From Fodinibius salipaludis (GTDB lineage Bacteria > Bacteroidota > Rhodothermia > Balneolales > Balneolaceae): a stretch of 64,000 bases of DNA. Made by a program: the position numbers and the translations under genes. Where the stretch lies: contig NZ_NSKE01000003.1 of assembly GCF_002287075.1 (NCBI RefSeq), forward strand, positions 1 through 64,000, in the 5' to 3' direction. Below are positions 47,033 to 56,631 of this stretch, piece after piece (within the stretch, counting starts at the first letter, position 1; every line of letters starts with the position of its first letter). The notes under the pieces were generated by a model that had not been told where the DNA came from, did not search any database, and saw only the letters and a program-made list of their open reading frames with translations.

Positions 47033-47125
47033 ATGAATAATAAGAGTTTTTGAAAACGAGTTTAAAAATATGCCTTTATATAGCTTAAGGGGCACTTATT
47101 GATAAATTTGATATAGATGAAAAAA

Positions 47126-47142
47126 GTGGTCTTGTAATTGCA
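47126..47142 (+). promoter_or_regulatory. Possible sigma-54-type promoter of the receiver gene
   Basis: GTGGTCTTGTAATTGCA has GG-N10-GC spacing and a good -12 block (TTGCA); the -24 block is weak (TGGT). The RNA would start near 47153, leaving only ~13 bases before the first ATG. The rest of the 46797-47165 gap (369 bp) is AT-rich with no gene. Confidence 0.45.
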
Positions 47143-47165
47143 TTACTAATAATGAAAACGTAGAA

Positions 47166-47555
47166 ATGCTAACCACTTTGCTTTCCATGGAGCCTCAGTC
47201 AATTCTTATTGTTGATCAGCAGGAAGTAGTGCGCGACTCTCTTCAGCTTATCCTGAGCGAAGAGGGCTTTCGTTGTTATACGTCATGTAACGCAAGAAAA
47301 GCACAAAACGTATTGACGACTAAAGCTGTTGATTTGATAATAGTAGACAGCCAGCTGCTGGACCGCAATGGATTGTTTTCGTTTCTTCGGGCAAGATATC
47401 CAACGATTAAAATTATTGTGATGAGCTCCTATGTTGAGATTGAAGTAACTCAAAAAGCACTTATCGACGGAGCGCATGACTTTGTGATTAAGCCTCTCGA
47501 TTTTAAGGAGCTGATCGACAAGATCAACTATCATCTTTCTGTTGTCCGCTCCTGA
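47166..47555 (+). CDS. Receiver-only response regulator
   Basis: A 129-residue single receiver domain: ILIVDQQEVVRDSLQLILSEEG at the start (the acidic pair is DQ rather than DD), the phospho-Asp in LIIVDSQLLDRNG, and KPLDFKEL with the conserved Lys. No output domain. Two ATGs are possible (47166 and 47190); the second gives a more typical receiver length. It diverges from the YceI pair and has its own predicted sigma-54-like promoter. The nearby kinase could phosphorylate it. Confidence 0.85.
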   Translation: MLTTLLSMEPQSILIVDQQEVVRDSLQLILSEEGFRCYTSCNARKAQNVLTTKAVDLIIVDSQLLDRNGLFSFLRARYPTIKIIVMSSYVEIEVTQKALIDGAHDFVIKPLDFKELIDKINYHLSVVRS

Positions 47556-47720
47556 TTATATTCTGGTTATTAGCTGGTTAACTTTTCCATATCTCTCCCT
47601 CAAAAAGCTAATAGTTAAATTTACTCCCTTAAGAAATAGGGTTTAGTAAAGAGTAATTATCTTAGTTGATGAAATTATCAGGATGCCTACATCAAATAAG
47701 AGAGGGTGTTTTGAAATCAC

Positions 47721-47786
47721 GCCCTGTCTCAATTAAATTGGCAATTTTTAAGCATGCCCCTCATATATAGATTCTTGAGATAGGGC
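47721..47786. repeat. 12-bp inverted repeat with a 42-bp spacer
   Basis: GCCCTGTCTCAA (47721-47732) and TTGAGATAGGGC (47775-47786) are complementary with one mismatch. The form suggests the ends of a small miniature element or a terminator-like foldback. Only this copy is seen. Confidence 0.5.
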
Positions 47787-48370
47787 CTTACAAGACAATT
47801 GTGGGATTAATATTAGTAGCAAGATCAAACATCCGGTTCAATACAACCGCAGGTAAGTTATAGAAGGCTGTTCATGAATTTAAATGATTAATCAATAGTA
47901 AAAGGTTCCGGTTCCTCGTTTGTATATACCAGTTAACTCCTCAATAAAGGGGAACAAAAAAGCTGTGATTACTATGCCAGTCCTTTCAGGTAAGGTAACC
48001 TGCTGGGATATGACCTTGTCCTACTCTTGCGCTACAGACTATGGAGAATCATCATGCCCGGCGGAACCCAAGTATTGATGTGGGGGGGACTGTGGCATAA
48101 ACCCATACCAAACACGCTACTAAAAAAGAAGATCTGTTTAGTTACTTAGCGTGATACTGTATGATAAATTATAGTAGCCGGGCAATGACATAAATCCTAC
48201 AGGAAAGGGATGATACCTTATAGCGTCACTTTAAGCAGTCAAACATACCGTACTGTGTGAGAACATCATGACTGATGTAGGTGTGGGCTAATAAAAGAAA
48301 TAGATCAGTGAGGGAAGAAAAATTGTGATCTATAGGGTTGGCATTTCTTGGGGTCTGAAAATAGGTACAA

Positions 48371-48406
48371 ATAAAAAACGGTGTTGCCTTTTCACAGGCA
48401 ACACCG
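48371..48406 (-). terminator. Rho-independent terminator of the porin gene
   Basis: On the minus strand CGGTGTTGCC pairs with GGCAACACCG around an eight-base loop and is followed by TTTTTTATTT. Confidence 0.9.
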
Positions 48407-48469
48407 CATCAGGGGATCGGAACTTAGACTTAGGGATAAGTCATACGCTCCTATGGTTAAAAACTTGTG

Positions 48470-49753
48470 TTAGAAGCTAATTACGGCTTCGAGCATAACG
48501 CCGTCGAATTTTCCGTCTTCATACTTAGTTCCAACATAACCGTCACCGCTGTATGATTGTGTTACATACTCAAGCTTGGCCATTACGTTTTTGGTTAGGA
48601 ACCAGCCACCGCCAATATTGAAGCGATCAATTTCGATATCGCCACTAGTCATTTCACCATCAACCAAGTTGTAGCGGGCACCGAGATAGAAGTCTTCATT
48701 GGCTCCGAAACGATAGAGTGCTTCTGCACCATACTGGTTAAATGTTCTGCTATCATTTCCTTTAATATTTCCAGTAGTGTTTTCATACACACCGTAGAAT
48801 TCCAGTCCGCCGAACTTAACAAAAGGGTTCAGCATAAACGCAGTCATCTCTCCGGCTGCAGCAGGGGCGCCACGTCCAGGAGTAAAGCTTGGAGCAAAAC
48901 GTCCACTACGGAATCCATCATCCATTACGCTGTAGTAACGAGAACCGGCACGGTCTCCAGAGTACAAGTACATTGATGGTGAGTTGGATACGTTAAGGAT
49001 AGATGCACTTAAACGGAAACGCATGTCTTCGCCCATCTTCTTGTCATAAGCTAACTTACCATAAACGGTAGCGTGTGTCTTAATATCTCCTGCAACAACG
49101 CTTTGGTTTAGTTTACCGTTACTTAAACCAAACATTGCCATTATGCCTTTGTCATAGTAGTAAATCTCACCGGCTACCTCAGTAGTAAAGGAATCCATGA
49201 TGTAGTTTCCTACAAATGGGTTGTGGATAGCAGAAGCATTATCTGTACGGCGGAAGTGGTTGTCACCGTAGTTGAGCTCCATGTGACCTACTTTAATACG
49301 CAACTTGTCCATTAGGCCTGAAAGTAGTCCTTCAGAAATAAAGTCAAGGCGATCTACCTGCATATATCCACTTTTAACATAGGCCTCGGTGTGGTGCTGT
49401 GAGGTCAAATAGGTTCGCAAGTGCATGCGAAGACCTGTTGCCAAGGCTACGTCAAGATCTAAATTAGAAGTAGCAAGGTTAAAGTTGTTTTCTAACTCAG
49501 GAAGCGTTCCTGCATCGTTGTCTTGCGAAATACCTTGGAATTGTAGAGTATTGGCGCCGCCAATGCGAACATTAACGCCATCAAATTCTACATCGGTTTC
49601 AAAGGGTGCCTCAAACTGGTTTAGCCCCGTCTGGTCAGGATTAGTAAAGTATTGCATGTCCCGATCGAATTGAGCAGAAGCAATTCCGACAGCCCCGAAG
49701 ATCAAAAGTAATACCAAGCTTAAGGACTTGGTTATGTGTTGTAACGTCTTCAT
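48470..49753 (-). CDS. Porin-like outer-membrane beta-barrel protein
   Basis: A 427-residue exported protein with a signal peptide (LSLVLLLIFGAVGIASAQ). The rest is alternating strands with aromatic girdles (VRIGGANTLQFQGISQDN; MHLRTYLTSQHH; LRIKVGHMELNYGDNHFRRTD), ending in Phe as outer-membrane barrels do. Transport specificity is not deducible. A sigma-54-like sequence lies 66-86 bp upstream, with two TTGCA-N4-TGCAW sites behind it, suggesting shared control with the YceI operon. Confidence 0.82.
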   Translation of the reverse strand: MKTLQHITKSLSLVLLLIFGAVGIASAQFDRDMQYFTNPDQTGLNQFEAPFETDVEFDGVNVRIGGANTLQFQGISQDNDAGTLPELENNFNLATSNLDLDVALATGLRMHLRTYLTSQHHTEAYVKSGYMQVDRLDFISEGLLSGLMDKLRIKVGHMELNYGDNHFRRTDNASAIHNPFVGNYIMDSFTTEVAGEIYYYDKGIMAMFGLSNGKLNQSVVAGDIKTHATVYGKLAYDKKMGEDMRFRLSASILNVSNSPSMYLYSGDRAGSRYYSVMDDGFRSGRFAPSFTPGRGAPAAAGEMTAFMLNPFVKFGGLEFYGVYENTTGNIKGNDSRTFNQYGAEALYRFGANEDFYLGARYNLVDGEMTSGDIEIDRFNIGGGWFLTKNVMAKLEYVTQSYSGDGYVGTKYEDGKFDGVMLEAVISF

Positions 49754-49818
49754 AATAGAACCTCTGGTTAATTTATGTTTGTGAAGATTATGTTGTTTTT
49801 GTGGTTCGTTAGATAGTG

Positions 49819-49839
49819 CTACAAGATCTGTTCCAAAAG
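49819..49839 (-). promoter_or_regulatory. Possible sigma-54-type promoter of the porin gene
   Basis: On the minus strand: TTTTGGAACAGATCTTGTAGC. The -24 block is the same as that of the YceI promoter (TTGGAAC); spacing is right, but the -12 block reads TTGT rather than TTGC. RNA would start near 49809, with a leader of ~56 bases. Confidence 0.45.
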
Positions 49840-49962
49840 AGTATTTTGTCTCTAGATTATTTTCAATACTTCTTAAAAAGCTCGTTTAAATGGTCTAAGG
49901 GGCGAAAATAATCTCCTTTTTTTTGAGTATCTGAGGCAAGCTAAACGCAGGATATCAGACTA

Positions 49963-50009
49963 TTGCATTTCTGCATTAGCTTTAGGCTTGTATCTTTGCA
50001 GATGTGCAT
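49963..50009. promoter_or_regulatory. Two enhancer-like sites TTGCA-N4-TGCAT upstream of the porin
   Basis: TTGCATTTCTGCAT at 49963-49976 and TTGCAGATGTGCAT at 49996-50009 repeat the form seen at 46987-47032, 33 bp apart and ~160 and ~193 bases upstream of the predicted porin start. The rest of the 49754-50209 gap (456 bp) is AT-rich with only the RND terminator at its left edge. Confidence 0.55.
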
Positions 50010-50151
50010 AAGAACTGAACATCCCTACTTATTAGAAAGGATATACCGGTTACAAATGGTGAGGGAAGCAAGACTTGATGTGCTTTTTTCAGATGCTGGA
50101 GCTTATTAATAGTAAACGGATGAGGTTGAATGACTCGAAAGAATAGAAATT

Positions 50152-50188
50152 AAAAAAGCCCGATGGCGACTGGCCACGGGGCTTTTTT
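50152..50188 (-). terminator. Rho-independent terminator of the RND efflux operon
   Basis: AAAAAAGCCC pairs with GGGCTTTTTT. Read on the minus strand it ends in a run of six Ts, ~20 bases after the RND stop. Confidence 0.9.
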
Positions 50189-50209
50189 AATTAGTGATTA
50201 AGTAAAATA

Positions 50210-53200
50210 CTATGCTTTTGCAGGTTCAGCTGTTTCTCCGGTCATCCATGAGGGGACCCAGCTCTGTGATTTAACTTTCGATAACAGGCTTTCGGCAGAA
50301 ATATACACTACGGGGATAAATACCAGGGTTACAAGTGTTGAAGCTGTTAAGCCCCCAATAACCACCCGGGCCAAAGAAGCTTGAATTTCGGCGCCGGAGC
50401 CAATGCCGAAAGAAAGCGGCAGAAGTCCTAATATAGTAGTTAGGGTTGTCATCAAGATAGGTCGCAGTCGCAGTCGCCCCGATTCAATGACGGCTTCGCG
50501 TATTCCCATATCATGTTCCCGTCTCATCAGATTAATATAGTCGACTAACACAATTGCGTTGTTTACTACAATACCTATTAGCATCACCACGCCCATCATA
50601 CTTTGCATGTTAATGGTTGTGCCGGTGAGCATCAGCGTTGGGACCACCCCGATAATAGCGAGGGGGACAGAAAACATAACAACCAGCGGATCAAAGAATC
50701 GTTCAAACTGGGCAGCCATCACCATATAAATAAGTATCAGTGCCATGATGATGGAAAGCTGAAAGTCGGCTGCTGCTTTTTGCTGTTCCTCGTATTCCCC
50801 ACCGTAAACGATAGAGAACCCTTCAGGCAGCTGCATATCAGAAAGTTTGGCCTGGATTTTCTCAACGGCTTCGCTCAGGGCTACACCGCTTTCGAGGTTG
50901 GCCGATATATAGGACACGCGCTGACTGTTAACGCGATTGATATCCGTAGGTCCGCGTCCCTTAGATTGTGAAACGACTGCAGTAACCGGCAGCACCTCTC
51001 CATCGGCTGTACGGATTGAAATATTCTCCAAGTCTTTGGTACTTAGGCGATCTTCGGGCTGCAGGCGAACGCGGATAGGAAACTCATCACCGCCTTCTCT
51101 GAAAGTGCCGGCGCGGCTCCCGCCTACATTTGTTTGGATCACGCGGGCCACCCCACTTACGGTGAGACCCAGATCAGCAATTTTTTCGCGATCGAATATT
51201 AGATTCTGTTCCGGCCGGCCTTCACGTCGATCAGTACGAACGCCCGTAACTTCAGGGATTTGTTCCATTCGCTTTTTAATCTCTTCGGAAAGCGTTTTGG
51301 CTTGCTCTAAATCATATCCGCGAAGCTGGAGCTCTACGGCTTCTCCGCCGCCTGAGCCAAAAATACGCCGTAAAATCCACAGCCCGGATTGTGCACTTAC
51401 GCGGATATCACCGCCGGGGACGGTACCGGCAACGTTTTCCCGAATCTGATCAGCTATTTTTGATGTGCTCATAGAACGCTCTGAGGCTTCAACCATAGCA
51501 ATTTCAACTTCAGCACGTCCATCTCGTACATCCGTTGTAATATGCTCAACATCGTCCATGGGTAAATGAGCACGGACAACTGTTTCTAACTCTTTGAGAT
51601 ACTCGTTTTGTACGGCAATATTGGTACCCTCGGCCATCATAAAGTCTATATCAATTTCGTCGGCATCCGATTGTGGGGCCAGTTCCACAGGAATTAGAGG
51701 GATAAGAAGAACTGATCCAAGAACCAACACACCGGTAATGGTATAAACAGCCGGTTTATGGTGTAAGGTATAATCGATAAAATCGGTGTACCGCTGTTCC
51801 AGAGCAGCAAATGTCCGCTGGAACCAACTCTTTTTCGCGGCCTTTTCTGAGTTATCAGGTTGGACGGTCAAGAATTTGCTACACAGCATTGGTACCAGGG
51901 TAAGGGCTACAAACAACGAGCAAACCAAGGCAAAGACAACTACCAGTGCAAGTTCCTGAAAGATGCTGCCCGATATTGTTTGCATGAATACCACCGGCAA
52001 AAATATAACCGATGTTGTAATCGTAGAGGCAACAATAGCTCCCCCTACCTCTCGCGTGCCTATCAGCGAGCTTGCTTTTAGATCTTTGCCGCGCTCCTCC
52101 CTGAGGCGAATAATATTTTCGAGTACCACAATGGCATTATCAACAATCAGGCCCACCCCCAGGGCAAGTCCACCAAAGCTCATTTGGTTAAGGGTTAAGC
52201 CATTAAAATAAAGTAATCCAAAGGTTGCAATAATGGATATAGGAATGGCCAGCGAGATAATAAATGTAGATGAGCCGTTCCGTAAAAACAGGTAGAGCAC
52301 AACAATGGCCAGCAAAGCTCCCCAGATAGCTGAACTTTGGACATTGTCTATAGAATTTTGAATAAACTCACTTTGATCGGTCGTAACGAACAGGTTCATG
52401 TCACTCCGTTCGTTATTCACTTTTTCAATTTCCTGTCGGATATCTTCTGCAACCGAAACAGTGTTGGCTCCCGTCTGTTTACGGATACCAAAACGAACCA
52501 TCGGTTTTTTATCAATGGTTACAAGGCGATTAAGATCTTCATATCCCCATCGTACTTCCGCTACATCCTTAACGCGGATCGGTTTGCCATCCTCCATGCG
52601 AATAATAGTATTGGCAATTTGATCGATGGATTCATACTCACCGAGGGTGCGGACATAAAGTTGCTGGATCCCGGAATTTACATTCCCGCCCGGGAGATTA
52701 ATATTTTCACTGGCAATAGCTTGTTGTACCTCGGCAGATGAAAGTCCACTTGCAATTAGTCGGTCGCGCTTGATTTCTACATGAACTTCTCGGTAGACGC
52801 CACCCCAGATGTCAATAGAGCCTACTCCGGGTACTTGCTCAAAGCGCTTGGTTACTTCGCGATCAAGAATCTGAGTGAGCTCCTGCAGGTTCATATCCGA
52901 GTTGGCTCCTACAATAACAATCGGGAAGTTATTAGGATCAAACTTCCAGATTCGAGGCGGTTCGGCCTCGGGCGGGAGCTCGTCACGAACCCGATCTAAT
53001 GCAGCGCGAATATCGTTGGCGGCAACGTCAATATCAGTGCTCTGGGCGAATTCAAGCGTTACACGGCTCTGTCCTTCTGATGAGCTTGACCGAACGCGTT
53101 CTACGCCAGGTACACCCGCGATAGTATTTTCTATGCGCTGGGTGATGATGGTTTCAATTTCCTCGGGACCCACATTGGGATACTCCGTAGCTACAGTAAG

Positions 53201-53332
53201 CTGTGGGTATTCGACGGGCGGCAATAAATCTACCGGCAAATAGCGGAATGACATAACCCCTAAAACGATGATAATGAGGAAGAGCATCGTGGTTGCGATG
53301 GGGCGTTCTACGGCTGTTTCTGTAATCTTCAT
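50210..53332 (-). CDS. RND family efflux pump permease (AcrB-like)
   Basis: A 1040-residue inner-membrane pump of the HAE-type RND family. Twelve membrane segments in the usual 1+5+1+5 pattern. The TM4 proton-relay Asp lies in [19 protein letters not shown]; the N-terminal segment [25 protein letters not shown] is typical. It would export small hydrophobic compounds. The adaptor gene lies 25 bp upstream in the same operon. No TolC-type outer-membrane gene is adjacent. Confidence 0.93.
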   Translation of the reverse strand: MKITETAVERPIATTMLFLIIIVLGVMSFRYLPVDLLPPVEYPQLTVATEYPNVGPEEIETIITQRIENTIAGVPGVERVRSSSSEGQSRVTLEFAQSTDIDVAANDIRAALDRVRDELPPEAEPPRIWKFDPNNFPIVIVGANSDMNLQELTQILDREVTKRFEQVPGVGSIDIWGGVYREVHVEIKRDRLIASGLSSAEVQQAIASENINLPGGNVNSGIQQLYVRTLGEYESIDQIANTIIRMEDGKPIRVKDVAEVRWGYEDLNRLVTIDKKPMVRFGIRKQTGANTVSVAEDIRQEIEKVNNERSDMNLFVTTDQSEFIQNSIDNVQSSAIWGALLAIVVLYLFLRNGSSTFIISLAIPISIIATFGLLYFNGLTLNQMSFGGLALGVGLIVDNAIVVLENIIRLREERGKDLKASSLIGTREVGGAIVASTITTSVIFLPVVFMQTISGSIFQELALVVVFALVCSLFVALTLVPMLCSKFLTVQPDNSEKAAKKSWFQRTFAALEQRYTDFIDYTLHHKPAVYTITGVLVLGSVLLIPLIPVELAPQSDADEIDIDFMMAEGTNIAVQNEYLKELETVVRAHLPMDDVEHITTDVRDGRAEVEIAMVEASERSMSTSKIADQIRENVAGTVPGGDIRVSAQSGLWILRRIFGSGGGEAVELQLRGYDLEQAKTLSEEIKKRMEQIPEVTGVRTDRREGRPEQNLIFDREKIADLGLTVSGVARVIQTNVGGSRAGTFREGGDEFPIRVRLQPEDRLSTKDLENISIRTADGEVLPVTAVVSQSKGRGPTDINRVNSQRVSYISANLESGVALSEAVEKIQAKLSDMQLPEGFSIVYGGEYEEQQKAAADFQLSIIMALILIYMVMAAQFERFFDPLVVMFSVPLAIIGVVPTLMLTGTTINMQSMMGVVMLIGIVVNNAIVLVDYINLMRREHDMGIREAVIESGRLRLRPILMTTLTTILGLLPLSFGIGSGAEIQASLARVVIGGLTASTLVTLVFIPVVYISAESLLSKVKSQSWVPSWMTGETAEPAKA

Positions 53333-53357
53333 AGTGTTAGATAATCAAGTGTAGAAG

Positions 53358-54683
53358 TTATTGGCTCGAAGAATCGTTGAGTTCAGTTTGACGATTTAGT
53401 ACGCGTTGCAACAGGTCTTGACGTTGTAATCCCTGAAGGGCTAAAATCCGCTCCCATGAGCTGGTGCGAACACGGGCTTGCTGGCTTCCGCTCGACAGCA
53501 GGTTTTGGCCAACAGTAATAACCCAGTTGCCGGGCTCAATACCTTCCACCCCTACTTCCATGCGACCTTCGGCAATGACATCAATTGACTTGAACTGTAC
53601 TTCGGTGGGTGCTGTGAGCGGAGGCGGATTTTCGGGATCAACCTGTTCGGCAGGCTGTATCTCAGATCCTAAAGAAGTTGCTACAAAAACACCTTCTTCT
53701 CCCGAATTAGGATCGGTATAAATGGCGCTTGTGGGCACTAAGGTAGCTCGCTCACTTTGTCCATATAAAATGTCAACAGGCACAAACATTCCTGGTCGGA
53801 GCTTATTACCTGTGTTTTGAACATCAATTTCTCCCTCAGTGCTTCGTGTTATATTATTAAGGAATGGGGATATTCTTGATAGTTCGGCTTCGATAAAGTC
53901 ACTGTTGTTAGCATTAGAACTGGTATAAATACGTGCTGTTTGTCCTACCTCGATATCATCGAGCATCTGGTCGGTCAATACCACTTCTACGCGCAAATTA
54001 TCGAGATCTCCAATCGTATAAAGTTGGGTACTACTGCTTACCTGCATTCCGGTTTCAGCGGATCGCTGACCTACCGTTCCCGATATCGGAGCTTTAATTA
54101 CTGTTTTTGAAAGCATGTCCTGTTGTTCGGCAAGGCTGGATCGAGCCTGCTCAACCTGGGCTTCAGCTAAATCCACATCGGCCTCGGCAGACGACATCTG
54201 GGCTTGTAGGGTTTCCATTTCAAGTTCACTCGATAACTCTTGATCGCTCAGTTGTTTTGTTCGTCTGTACTGAGCTTCAAGTTCGTTATAGCGGGCGCGT
54301 GCTTGTTTTAGGCGTGCTTCATTGATCCGCAGGTTGGCACGAGCTTGTTCTACTTGTTCCCGATATTGACTGTCTTCAAGCGAAACGATAGGTTCTCCCT
54401 TTTCAACATATTCTCCATTTTGTACATGGACAGTGGAAATTTTTCCTGAAATCTCAGGATACAGTGACACTTGGCTTTTAGCATATACTGTGCCGCTCAA
54501 TCGTTCCGAAAGCGGAAGTGCTCCGTAACGAGATTTCACGGCTTCTACCGACGGCGTAGATGAAGAATTACTCATAGCCGGGCTACTATTGTTATCACTG
54601 TCACCGGAACAGGAAATGACCAGGCTTGAGGCAAGTAGTAATAATGATAAATAGAATACTTTTTGGAATAGAGAAAGCTTCAT
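53358..54683 (-). CDS. RND efflux periplasmic adaptor (membrane fusion protein), lipoprotein
   Basis: I start at the ATG at 54683, which precedes a lipoprotein signal (LLLASSLVISC). The longer form adds 15 polar residues. The ~441-residue product has a lipoyl-like half motif (SGKISTVHVQNGEYVEKGEPIVSLED), a long alpha-hairpin (~100-200: QARANLRINEARLKQARARY), the second lipoyl half (VIKAPISGTVGQRSAETGMQV) and the beta-barrel domain. It bridges the permease to an outer-membrane channel not encoded here. Confidence 0.9.
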   Translation of the reverse strand: MKLSLFQKVFYLSLLLLASSLVISCSGDSDNNSSPAMSNSSSTPSVEAVKSRYGALPLSERLSGTVYAKSQVSLYPEISGKISTVHVQNGEYVEKGEPIVSLEDSQYREQVEQARANLRINEARLKQARARYNELEAQYRRTKQLSDQELSSELEMETLQAQMSSAEADVDLAEAQVEQARSSLAEQQDMLSKTVIKAPISGTVGQRSAETGMQVSSSTQLYTIGDLDNLRVEVVLTDQMLDDIEVGQTARIYTSSNANNSDFIEAELSRISPFLNNITRSTEGEIDVQNTGNKLRPGMFVPVDILYGQSERATLVPTSAIYTDPNSGEEGVFVATSLGSEIQPAEQVDPENPPPLTAPTEVQFKSIDVIAEGRMEVGVEGIEPGNWVITVGQNLLSSGSQQARVRTSSWERILALQGLQRQDLLQRVLNRQTELNDSSSQ

Positions 54684-54914
54684 GGATGATAAATAATATT
54701 CAGGTTTAAAAAGGTCGTAATGACACAATGAAAAAATTAGCCGAAATGTTCATTACAAAATGTAATAGGATGTTATACTTTATAATGTTCTTAAACATAC
54801 AACTCGATTCTGAAGCAAAGTTGAACCTTACAACACACTAAATCGTTCAAAGTATTCCTTCAGGAGAGCGTTTCTTTTTGAACTGTTTCATATTTTAAAA
54901 TTCATAAAAAATTG

Positions 54915-55937
54915 ATGGATACTGTTACACAGATTACGCTTGGTGCTGCAGTAGGAGAAGTACTGCTGGGAAAAAAGTTGGGAAATAAAGCGGCATTGTG
55001 GGGCGCTGCCTTTGGAGTGCTGCCCGACCTTGATGTGCTTGCTTCTCCGTTTGTCTCAGAAGTACAGGCGTTGGCTATCCACCGCGGTATTACGCATTCG
55101 CTGTTTTTCTGTGTGGTGGCTGCTCCTTTGTTTGGATGGTTTTTGCAGCGTTATCAAAAAAGCAATGTATCATGGAAAAAGTGGTCGTGGCTCGTATTCT
55201 GGGTGTTTCTCACCCATATTTTTATTGATGTCTGCACGAGCTACGGTACGCAGGTTCTTCAGCCATTCAGCAACTATTCCCTCAGCTTTAATTCTATTTT
55301 TATTATTGATCCCTTTTATACCTTGCCATTGTTGTTGGGACTGGCAACTGCTCTTTTTCTGAAAAGACAATCAATAAATCGCAGGTGGGCAAATTGGCTG
55401 GGGGTCGGGATAAGCTCCCTGTATTTGTTGGTTGGCTTTGGGATTAAACATCATATTAATAATGTGTTTGAGTATAATTTTGACCGGGAGCAGATTAACC
55501 CTGAGCAATATATGACCACCCCCTCTCCCCTGAACATTTTTTTGTGGACGGGCTATGCAGAGGCCAATGATACACTCTATGCCGGCTTGTATTCTGTTTT
55601 TGATGACGACCGGGAAATCAATTTTAAATCGGTTCCGAAAAATGAGGAGCTATTGCAGCCGTATCATAACCAGCTGCCAGTTGAGCGACTTATTTGGTTT
55701 TCACGGGGATACTATGCAGCTGAGAAAAAGCCTGATGGACTCATCGTTCATGACCTTCGATTTGGTCGGTCAGACTTATGGCTTACTGATCAGCCGGCCC
55801 CGTTTGTATGGAACTATAAACTGATATTTAACAGCGACTCGACTAAGGTTACGGGCTTTAAACAGTTTGAACCCAGCTTTGATATGCGGGCAGATATGTG
55901 GAATCGCTTATTAAAACGGATTCTTGGAGATGAGTAA
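54915..55937 (+). CDS. DUF457 family (YdjM-like) membrane metal-dependent hydrolase
   Basis: I start at the ATG at 54915; TTG at 54912 is in frame just before. The ~340-residue product begins with DUF457 text: MDTVTQITLGAAVGEVLLGK, GVLPDLDVLASPF, then IHRGITHSLFFCVVAAPL, where the DLD and HR-x-x-THS residues mark the predicted metal site. Several membrane helices follow, then a soluble tail. Its substrate is unknown. It converges with msrB. Confidence 0.87.
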   Translation: MDTVTQITLGAAVGEVLLGKKLGNKAALWGAAFGVLPDLDVLASPFVSEVQALAIHRGITHSLFFCVVAAPLFGWFLQRYQKSNVSWKKWSWLVFWVFLTHIFIDVCTSYGTQVLQPFSNYSLSFNSIFIIDPFYTLPLLLGLATALFLKRQSINRRWANWLGVGISSLYLLVGFGIKHHINNVFEYNFDREQINPEQYMTTPSPLNIFLWTGYAEANDTLYAGLYSVFDDDREINFKSVPKNEELLQPYHNQLPVERLIWFSRGYYAAEKKPDGLIVHDLRFGRSDLWLTDQPAPFVWNYKLIFNSDSTKVTGFKQFEPSFDMRADMWNRLLKRILGDE

Positions 55938-55940
55938 GAG

Positions 55941-56507
55941 TCAGTTTGTTTGTGTGCTGTCGTTGGGTACGAAGTCCAGTACAAGGGAATTCATGCAGTA
56001 GCGCTTGCCTGTTGGAGGTGGCCCGTCGTTAAAAATATGACCGAGATGGGCATTGCAGCGCCCGCAAAGCACTTCCGTGCGCTCCATGCCAAGTGAGTTG
56101 TCCGGTTTAAATTTAACACTGTTTAACCCCACCGGTTCAAAGAAGCTGGGCCAACCGCAATGGCTCATGTATTTTGCTTCTGATTCAAAAAGTTTATTTC
56201 CGCAGGCTGCACAATAGTATGTTCCTTTTCCTTCGTGATCCCAGTACTTACCGGAGTATTCTCTTTCAGTTCCTTTTTCGCGGGCAATGTGATAGACTTT
56301 GGGTTTCAGAACCTTTTTCCAAACAGAGTCAGGGAGGTTTAATTTTGTGGTGTCAGTGCGAGAATAATAGGGATTGTGGGGTTTTATATCCGAAGTACTT
56401 TTAGCCACTTCGGGATTGGTGGTGCTATTATTTTCTTGCTGTGCCTGACAGCTTGTGAGGGGAAAGAGAATAACGATTAAGAGAACAGATAGAATTCGCA
56501 TGGTCAC
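55941..56507 (-). CDS. msrB: Peptide-methionine (R)-S-oxide reductase, lipoprotein
   Basis: A 188-residue MsrB that reduces methionine-R-sulfoxide. The lipobox (PLTSC, Cys near 20) makes it envelope-located rather than cytoplasmic. Zinc ligands are YYCAACGNKLF and EVLCGRCNAHLGH; the catalytic Cys is in KRYCMNSLVLDF. The core is of normal length. Such exported forms repair oxidised envelope proteins. Confidence 0.93.
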   Translation of the reverse strand: MTMRILSVLLIVILFPLTSCQAQQENNSTTNPEVAKSTSDIKPHNPYYSRTDTTKLNLPDSVWKKVLKPKVYHIAREKGTEREYSGKYWDHEGKGTYYCAACGNKLFESEAKYMSHCGWPSFFEPVGLNSVKFKPDNSLGMERTEVLCGRCNAHLGHIFNDGPPPTGKRYCMNSLVLDFVPNDSTQTN

Positions 56508-56557
56508 CGCACTTATTTTTTTGTTAGTGATAATAACATCAGGGACAGTTAGATCAT

Positions 56558-56600
56558 TCGTAATAAAAAAAACTGGCGCAAGTTGTTAACCTGCGCCAGT
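56558..56600 (-). terminator. Rho-independent terminator of the NfeD/slipin operon
   Basis: On the minus strand ACTGGCGCA pairs with TGCGCCAGT and a run of eight Ts follows. Confidence 0.9.
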
Positions 56601-56631
56601 TGTAGTACCAGATTGATTTTAAAAGATTGGA

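Larger units (their letters stand above)
47556..48469. other. 914-bp stretch without a recognisable gene
   Basis: No open frame beyond about 35-40 codons is convincing. It holds an inverted repeat (47721-47732 and 47775-47786), a CAGGT/ACCTG hairpin near 47990, a CACGCTA/TAGCGTG pairing around 48112-48153 and a CATCA-TGAC-TGATG hairpin near 48265. It may be a structured RNA, a decayed mobile element or long spacers; I cannot decide. The porin terminator occupies 48371-48406. Confidence 0.5.

Noticed and set aside
47825-47860. GGTTCAATACAACC looking like a tRNA T-arm
   Set aside because: The flanking bases cannot form the other tRNA arms and the acceptor stem is missing.
47955-48090. ATG frame near 47973 reading MPVLSGKVTCWDMTLSYSCA
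   Set aside because: It is about 34 codons long, Cys-rich by chance, has no ribosome binding site and no recognisable family.
49914-49940. A second sigma-54-like match (GGAGATTATTTTCGCC on the minus strand) near the porin
   Set aside because: The spacing between the GG and GC is eleven, not ten, and it would place the start too far from the gene.
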